A DNA stretch of 8,645 nucleotides from Kiritimatiellia bacterium (GTDB lineage: Bacteria; Verrucomicrobiota; Kiritimatiellia; RFP12; UBA3636). Under the pieces are notes generated by a model. The model was not told the DNA's origin, did not search any database, and was given only the letters and a program-made list of their open reading frames with translations. The translations under genes and the position numbers were made by a program. Shown here one piece after another: positions 3,978 through 8,645 of the stretch. The stretch is taken from the NCBI GenBank assembly GCA_017476965.1, contig JAFUXX010000128.1:1-8645 (forward strand), in the 5' to 3' direction. Position 1 is the first letter of the stretch. The number at the start of each line of letters is the position of its first letter.

Positions 3978-6374
3978 ATGAAAAACCGGCTCCTTCCCGC
4001 TGTCGCCGCGTTCGTGGCGGCGATCCAGTTGTGCCCGACGGCGCGCGGCGCCGTTTCCGGGTATTCCCGCATGGCCACGCTGACCGTGGCAGGCGCGGCC
4101 GAAGGCGTGACGCTCGAAAACTTTCCCGTCCTCGTGCGCGTCTCGCCCGACCGCATCTCCGGGTTCGAATACTCGCAGCTCTCGTCTCCCGAAGACGGCG
4201 CCGACCTGCGCTTCACGGACGACGACGGCAACTTCCTGAACTTCGACATCGACACGTGGAACCCCGATGGCGAGTCGCTCGTCTGGGTGAGCGTCCCGAC
4301 GTTCGCGAGGGGAACCCAAATCGTCATGCGCTGGGGCAATCCCTCTCCCGCCGAGCCAAACGACCCGACCGCCGTCTGGTCCGTTCCCGGCTACGTGCAG
4401 GTCTGGCACTTCTCGTCCGGCGTGACGACCGACGCCACGGGCCGCGGCCTGTCGCTCAAGGCGAGCGGCGGCTTCGTGCCGTCCACGGACTCCTTCCTCG
4501 GCGGCTGCTACACAAACGAAGTCGCCGGACAGGAAATAGTGAACGAAGACGGCTCCAAAACGTGGAGCTACATCGATTTGTCGCGCCATGACAACCTGCT
4601 TTCCGACATCACGACGCGCACGGTCACCGGGTGGTTCCGGCAGGACGAAAATTTCGCCAAGTCCGATGTTTGGACGTCGTATTTTTCGAACAAGAACTCG
4701 CTCGGCGACAACGGAATCAACGTGACTTTCCTCAACGAAAACCTCTGGATATACGGCAACGGGCAGAATGCGCACGGAGGCGGTTGGGGCCACGTCACGT
4801 ACGACGTCGGCGCATGGATGCACATAGCCGCGCGCTTCCGGACCGACCCCGACGACGGCGCGGTCAAGGGCGCGCTTTTCCGCGACGGCTCGCCGTATTT
4901 TTCCGAAACGACGCTGCCGGACGGAATCTCCGAGTACGGCGGCGTGTTCTCCGTCGGCAACTACGGCGGGTGGCATTCGTACCGCAACGACCCCTTCCAC
5001 GGCGACATCGACGAAATCCGCATTTTCGACGGCGCCCTTTCCGCCGAGTGGATTCTCGAAGAGCGCAACACCGCGTGGTCCGAATCCTACCTGCAGTACG
5101 GAAACGCGGTCGTTTTCGTCGAGGACTTCACGGGCTTCCTGCGCAGCGACTCCGCGGCGCAGCTGCCGGCGGAATTCGGCGAAGCTAGCGCAACGTTCGA
5201 CGGCGACGTTTCCGCCGCCGTCGCGGCCGCCGTCGCCGCGAAGGATGCCGGTGCGCGCAAGTCGGTTCTCTACGTCGCGCCCGGCGAATACATCGCTTCC
5301 GCGCCTATCCGCGCAACGAACGGCGTGTCCGTTATCGGTCTCGGCTCGGCGGCCGACGCGATTTTCGCCGGAACCGCAGATCCGGCGGAACAGTGGAACT
5401 TCCGCGTGATGAACTTCGCCGGCGGCGGATTGCTCGCGAACCTCACGATCCGCGGAAACCGCCGGACCGGGTTCGACAACGACGACGGCTTGAACGGCGG
5501 AAGGTGGGACGAGCCAAGACGCTACGGCGGCACGCTCTTGCTCGGCGCTGCAGACGAAACCCTCACTTCCGTCGCCAGCAACATCGTCGTGACCGGTGGA
5601 TATTCCGGGAGATGGGCCAACAACGAGTTTCTCGGCACGGTCGCGGTCCGCGGCAACGGCCTTCTCGTCGATTCCGAAATCACGGGCAACAAGATCGGCG
5701 GCTACGGCGGCGGCGTGTTCGCCGAAGGTTCGGCGATGGTCCTGCGTTGCCGGATAACGGACAACTCCGTTTGGGACCTGGGGGCCGGAAAACTCTACGG
5801 CGGCGGCGCGAACCTCCGCGGCGGCGCCAAGCTGGTTGACTGCCTCGTCGCCGGCAACGATTCCTCGACCGGCCCCGGCGGCGGCGTCCAGATGGACCTT
5901 GCTTCGGACGACGGCGGGCTTTTCCACTGCACCGTGGCGGGCAACACGGCGGAAGGGGCCGGCACCGGCGTCTTCGTCAAGACGGACAAGGGCCGCATCT
6001 TCGACACCATCGTCGCGGGCGGCGAGGGTTCCCTCGCGACCGGTCTTTCGTCCGCCTCGTCCGTGACGATCGCCAACTGCTGCTTCGACGCGGAGCCGCC
6101 CGCGGCGTTCACCAAGAAGACGGACGTGCTGGTCGCCGATCCGGAGTTCAAGTCCGGCGGCTTCGAGCTGCTTGCCTCTTCGCCGTGCATCGACGCGGCG
6201 GCGGCCGATTCCGAGCCGGTCGCCGGCCTCGGCAAGACGTCGACGTGGATCGCGCTCAACGGAGTGCCGCACTCGCACGACGACGAAAACGATTCTTTCG
6301 ACGGCCTGCCGGACATCGGCTGCTACGAGTCGACGTCCGCCAACGCCAGGACGCTGGTGATCTACGTCAGGTAG
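3978..6374 (+). CDS. Secreted DUF2341 + LamG-like lectin + right-handed beta-helix protein
   Basis: The 798-residue protein begins with a signal peptide (1-24, MKNRLLPAVAAFVAAIQ.. ending ARGA). Residues 28-135 resemble DUF2341 (FPVLVRVS, DLRFTD, WGNPSPAEPNDPTAVW). Residues 138-375 form a concanavalin/LamG-like jelly roll, with the closing motif GDIDEIRIFDGALSAEWI at 342-359. Residues 405-735 look like a parallel beta-helix: the segment VLYVAPGEYIASAPI (430-444) followed by repeated short turns such as NLTIRGN, SEITGN, CRITDN and CTVAGN, and a final SPCIDA..DIGCYES block (735-785). This design is common in large families of surface proteins in Kiritimatiellota and relatives, and fits binding or lyase-like action on polysaccharide. 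No catalytic residue can be named. The ATG was chosen over an in-frame start at 3864 because of GGAGG at 3966 and the signal peptide. The epimerase-like gene follows after 22 bp, suggesting an operon. Confidence 0.82.
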   Translation: MKNRLLPAVAAFVAAIQLCPTARGAVSGYSRMATLTVAGAAEGVTLENFPVLVRVSPDRISGFEYSQLSSPEDGADLRFTDDDGNFLNFDIDTWNPDGESLVWVSVPTFARGTQIVMRWGNPSPAEPNDPTAVWSVPGYVQVWHFSSGVTTDATGRGLSLKASGGFVPSTDSFLGGCYTNEVAGQEIVNEDGSKTWSYIDLSRHDNLLSDITTRTVTGWFRQDENFAKSDVWTSYFSNKNSLGDNGINVTFLNENLWIYGNGQNAHGGGWGHVTYDVGAWMHIAARFRTDPDDGAVKGALFRDGSPYFSETTLPDGISEYGGVFSVGNYGGWHSYRNDPFHGDIDEIRIFDGALSAEWILEERNTAWSESYLQYGNAVVFVEDFTGFLRSDSAAQLPAEFGEASATFDGDVSAAVAAAVAAKDAGARKSVLYVAPGEYIASAPIRATNGVSVIGLGSAADAIFAGTADPAEQWNFRVMNFAGGGLLANLTIRGNRRTGFDNDDGLNGGRWDEPRRYGGTLLLGAADETLTSVASNIVVTGGYSGRWANNEFLGTVAVRGNGLLVDSEITGNKIGGYGGGVFAEGSAMVLRCRITDNSVWDLGAGKLYGGGANLRGGAKLVDCLVAGNDSSTGPGGGVQMDLASDDGGLFHCTVAGNTAEGAGTGVFVKTDKGRIFDTIVAGGEGSLATGLSSASSVTIANCCFDAEPPAAFTKKTDVLVADPEFKSGGFELLASSPCIDAAAADSEPVAGLGKTSTWIALNGVPHSHDDENDSFDGLPDIGCYESTSANARTLVIYVR

Positions 6375-6396
6375 GAAAAGGCGCCGGCGGAGATTC

Positions 6397-7257
6397 ATGG
6401 AGCCAAGCATTTCCGTTTCATGCGTGCCGGACCCGGGTCCGGCGCTTTTGGACGACATCGCCCGCGCGGGCATCCGCCACGTCGAAATCTCGCTCGACGG
6501 GCGCAAGTACGCGGGCTTCGATTTCGCGGCGTTCGCGGCGCACGCGCGGGACGCCGGGGTGGATGTCCGTTCGTTCCACCTGCCGTTCTACACCGACGAA
6601 ACGGTCGACCCGGCGTCGCTCGACGAGGCGGTCCGCCGCCGCACGGCGGAAATCCACGCGCACTACGTCCGCGTCGCCGCTTCGATGGGCGCGAAGATCG
6701 CGGTCGTCCACGCCTGCCTGGAGCCGGTCGCCGACGCGGACCGCGCGGAGCGCATCGCGCGCTCGAAGGAATCGATGGCGGCGCTCGCGGACGTCGGCGA
6801 GGCGGAGGGCGTGACGGTCTGCGTCGAGAACCTGCCGCGCTCGTGCCTCGGCAACACCTCGGCGGAGCTTGCGGACATCGTGGCCTGCGACGACAGGCTC
6901 CGCGTCTGTTTCGACGTGAACCACCTGCTGCTGGACACGCACGCGGAGTTCCTGCGCGTCAACGGCGCCAAGATCGCCGCGACGCACGTTTCGGACTACG
7001 ACTTCGTCAACGAGCGCCACTGGCTGCCGGGCGAAGGCCGCATCGACTGGGCCGCGCTCGCGGACGGCCTCGACGCGATCGGCTACCGGGGCACGTTCAA
7101 CTACGAGATTTCGTTCCGCGGCAATCCCAAGACGGTCCGCCGCGCGCGCGACCTCGTCCCGGCGGACGTCGCCCGCAACGCCGCGGAAATCATGGCCCGC
7201 AAGCCCCTCACCGTGATCGGCGAAGGCGGCATCGAAGGCCTCCCGCCCTGGCCGTAG
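6397..7257 (+). CDS. Sugar phosphate isomerase/epimerase-like TIM barrel
   Basis: The 286-residue protein has no signal peptide and should be cytoplasmic. It matches the xylose-isomerase-like/AP endonuclease 2 TIM-barrel superfamily. Candidate metal and substrate residues are E144 (VCVENLPR), D173 and H176 (CFDVNHLL), H197 and D200 (ATHVSDYD), H208 (ERHWLPGEGRIDW) and E237 (NYEIS); this E-D-H-D-H-E order is the family signature. Such enzymes interconvert ketose/aldose or epimeric sugars with a divalent metal. The exact substrate cannot be read. The start has a GGCGGAG box four bases upstream. The gene follows the lectin/beta-helix gene by 22 bp and precedes the glycosidase-like gene by 34 bp, so all three probably form one transcription unit. 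A sugar dehydratase or hydroxypyruvate-isomerase-like role is the alternative. Confidence 0.88.
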   Translation: MEPSISVSCVPDPGPALLDDIARAGIRHVEISLDGRKYAGFDFAAFAAHARDAGVDVRSFHLPFYTDETVDPASLDEAVRRRTAEIHAHYVRVAASMGAKIAVVHACLEPVADADRAERIARSKESMAALADVGEAEGVTVCVENLPRSCLGNTSAELADIVACDDRLRVCFDVNHLLLDTHAEFLRVNGAKIAATHVSDYDFVNERHWLPGEGRIDWAALADGLDAIGYRGTFNYEISFRGNPKTVRRARDLVPADVARNAAEIMARKPLTVIGEGGIEGLPPWP

Positions 7258-7291
7258 CGCTTCCCGCTCCGCCCCGCACCAGCCCGCTTCC

Positions 7292-8645
7292 ATGAAATTC
7301 CAGTCACGACTCCTTTCCGGCCTGTCCGCGCTCGCGGCGGCCGGCGCCGCGGCGTCCTCCGCGCCGCCGTCCTTTTCGTTCGACCCCGCGGGCGGCTTCC
7401 GCCTCGACGGGCGGCCCGGCTACATGCTCGGCACGGTGATCTACCACCAGCCGCACGAAAAGGACTACCGGCACACCGAAGGGTACTCGGACGATGACGC
7501 CTGGATCTACGAAACGCCGCCGGACCGCGCCTACCTGCAGCGCCTCGGATTCGACACGGTGGGCGGCGAAGTTTCGTACGACTGGATGAAGCGGTTCCGC
7601 CCCGAGCCGCGGTACTGGCAGGCGCACCGCGCACACGACTGGTCCATCGCCACCAACTGGTGGTGCAGCGGGCTGCCGACGATAGCGGACTTCACGTGCG
7701 CGCGCTGGTCGCACGGAGCGCTTTCGTTCGTCGAAGGCCGCGAACCGGCAGCGGCGGCGTTCCCCGAGGGCGGCGCGGGCCACTTCATGCCGTACAGCCT
7801 CGTGACGCCGGAAGGCCGCGCCCTCTACGCAATGATGTGGCGCGCCGGGGCCGAGGAGCTCAAGGCCCACGGCGCCGCGCCGTACGCGTACGAACTCTTC
7901 AACGAGCCGACGTGGGAAGAGCGCACCCCCGCCGCGCGGGCGCTGTTCGCGCGGTCGCTCTCAGCGGTCTTCCGCGGCGACCCGGCGGCGATGGACTCCG
8001 CCTGGGGCTCGCGCTACGGGTCGTTCGAGGCCGCCGCCGCGTTCCGCCACCCGTACGAATGCCCCGGGCTCGGCGTGGAGTGGCTCAAGTTCCGCGAGCG
8101 CGTGTTCGCTTCCGGCATCGCGCTCGGCAAGAAGACGATCCGCGAAGTCGTGCCGGACGCGGTCGTCTGCTTCCAGCCCGTCGGCATTTCGTTCGGCTAC
8201 GTGAACGTGCTCGCCGCGAACCGCGAATGCGGCGTGGTGATGACGCCGACCGGCGGCCACGACGCCTTCGAGACGCTCCTCCTGCGCGCGATTTCGGACG
8301 GCAAACCGCTCATCGACGGCGAAACGTACTTCGGCCACACGCGCGACTCGCACCGCGCGAAGGCGCTGCTGCACTTCTCGCGCGGCATCGACGCCTCGTA
8401 CTACTTCAAGTGGGACCGCCGCCTCGACGACCCGCGCTTCGACCGGCCCGACGGCCCGGAGCGCATGGCGGAGACTTTCCCGTACATGGCGCTCAACCCC
8501 GCCGCCACGCCGCCCTCGGCGTTCGCCGGGCTTCTCGACGCCAAGCGCGAAATCGGCGCGGTGGCCGACCTCTTCTGCCCGCGCGCGCGGCGCATGCCCG
8601 ACGCCGAGCGCGTCGCCGTCCTGTTTTCGCTCCCGACCGAGCGGC
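7292..8645 (+). CDS. Secreted clan-A type glycoside hydrolase, N-terminal part (cut by window end)
   Basis: An open frame of 451 codons runs from ATG 7292 to the window end without a stop. Residues 1-24 are a signal peptide (MKFQSRLLSGLSALAAAGAAASSA). The body begins with FRLDGRPGYMLGTVIYHQP (36-54), the usual first strand of beta-galactosidase/GH5-like barrels. AYELFNEPTWEE (199-210) places a candidate acid/base E205 in an N-E-P motif after strand 4, and PLIDGETYF (339-347) places a candidate nucleophile E344 after strand 7; both are features of clan GH-A. I do not recognise the exact family. There is no clear Shine-Dalgarno box; translation may couple to the gene 34 bp upstream. With the lectin and epimerase genes it suggests breakdown of an external glycan. 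The catalytic pair is assigned from motif position only. Confidence 0.72.
   Translation, partial: MKFQSRLLSGLSALAAAGAAASSAPPSFSFDPAGGFRLDGRPGYMLGTVIYHQPHEKDYRHTEGYSDDDAWIYETPPDRAYLQRLGFDTVGGEVSYDWMKRFRPEPRYWQAHRAHDWSIATNWWCSGLPTIADFTCARWSHGALSFVEGREPAAAAFPEGGAGHFMPYSLVTPEGRALYAMMWRAGAEELKAHGAAPYAYELFNEPTWEERTPAARALFARSLSAVFRGDPAAMDSAWGSRYGSFEAAAAFRHPYECPGLGVEWLKFRERVFASGIALGKKTIREVVPDAVVCFQPVGISFGYVNVLAANRECGVVMTPTGGHDAFETLLLRAISDGKPLIDGETYFGHTRDSHRAKALLHFSRGIDASYYFKWDRRLDDPRFDRPDGPERMAETFPYMALNPAATPPSAFAGLLDAKREIGAVADLFCPRARRMPDAERVAVLFSLPTER

Noticed and set aside
3854..4339. Longer N-terminus for the AraC regulator, up to 4339
   Set aside because: The extension would overlap the divergent gene's promoter and coding start; GTG 3853 has a well-placed GGAGG.
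3915..6506. Open frame of 863 codons on the minus strand opposite the lectin gene
   Set aside because: It runs antisense to a gene with signal peptide, Shine-Dalgarno box and recognisable domains. Its translation is low-complexity and rich in R, A, V and G, the usual shadow in GC-rich DNA.
6418..7293. Minus-strand frame of 291 codons opposite the isomerase gene
   Set aside because: It is a shadow of the isomerase-like TIM-barrel frame, whose metal-ligand motifs are clear.

Overview
The window is GC-rich bacterial DNA with dense genes and long spurious open frames on the opposite strands. A DUF2341 plus LamG-like plus beta-helix surface protein, an AlgE-like outer-membrane barrel, cupin-AraC regulators and a secreted clan-A type glycosidase together suggest a Gram-negative carbohydrate degrader of the Verrucomicrobiota/Kiritimatiellota type. 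That placement is inferred from gene content only; there is no marker gene here.

Layout. Positions 2-139 hold the last 45 codons of an AraC-family regulator. Positions 219-1500 hold a complete IS110-family insertion sequence: an intact 324-residue DEDD/serine recombinase on the minus strand, a short right end with a perfect hairpin, and a left end of about 215 bp that can be folded by eye into a bridge RNA with a target-binding loop and a donor-binding loop. Then come an outer-membrane barrel gene (1594-2919, +), a convergent AraC-family regulator (2903-3853, -), an AT-rich divergent promoter region (3854-3977), and a rightward cluster: a secreted DUF2341/LamG/beta-helix protein (3978-6374), a sugar phosphate isomerase/epimerase-like TIM barrel (6397-7257) and a secreted glycosidase-like protein cut by the window edge (7292-8645).

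How the genes may work together. The regulator at 2903-3853 has a cupin-type sensor and lies back to back with the lectin/epimerase/glycosidase genes, so it probably controls them in response to a sugar. The barrel could pass the sugar or oligosaccharide across the outer membrane, the two secreted proteins could bind and cut it, and the cytoplasmic TIM barrel could process the product. The substrate cannot be read from the sequence.

The most striking find is the bridge-RNA system of the IS110 element. Guide-like segments in the predicted RNA match the DNA on both sides of the insertion and the element's own ends, around a CT core. The element interrupts a short REP-like quasi-palindrome (GGGGTCTGTCCCC when rejoined). 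Joining the two ends in a circle would create a promoter (TTGACT, 16 bp, TAGAAT) positioned to transcribe that RNA.
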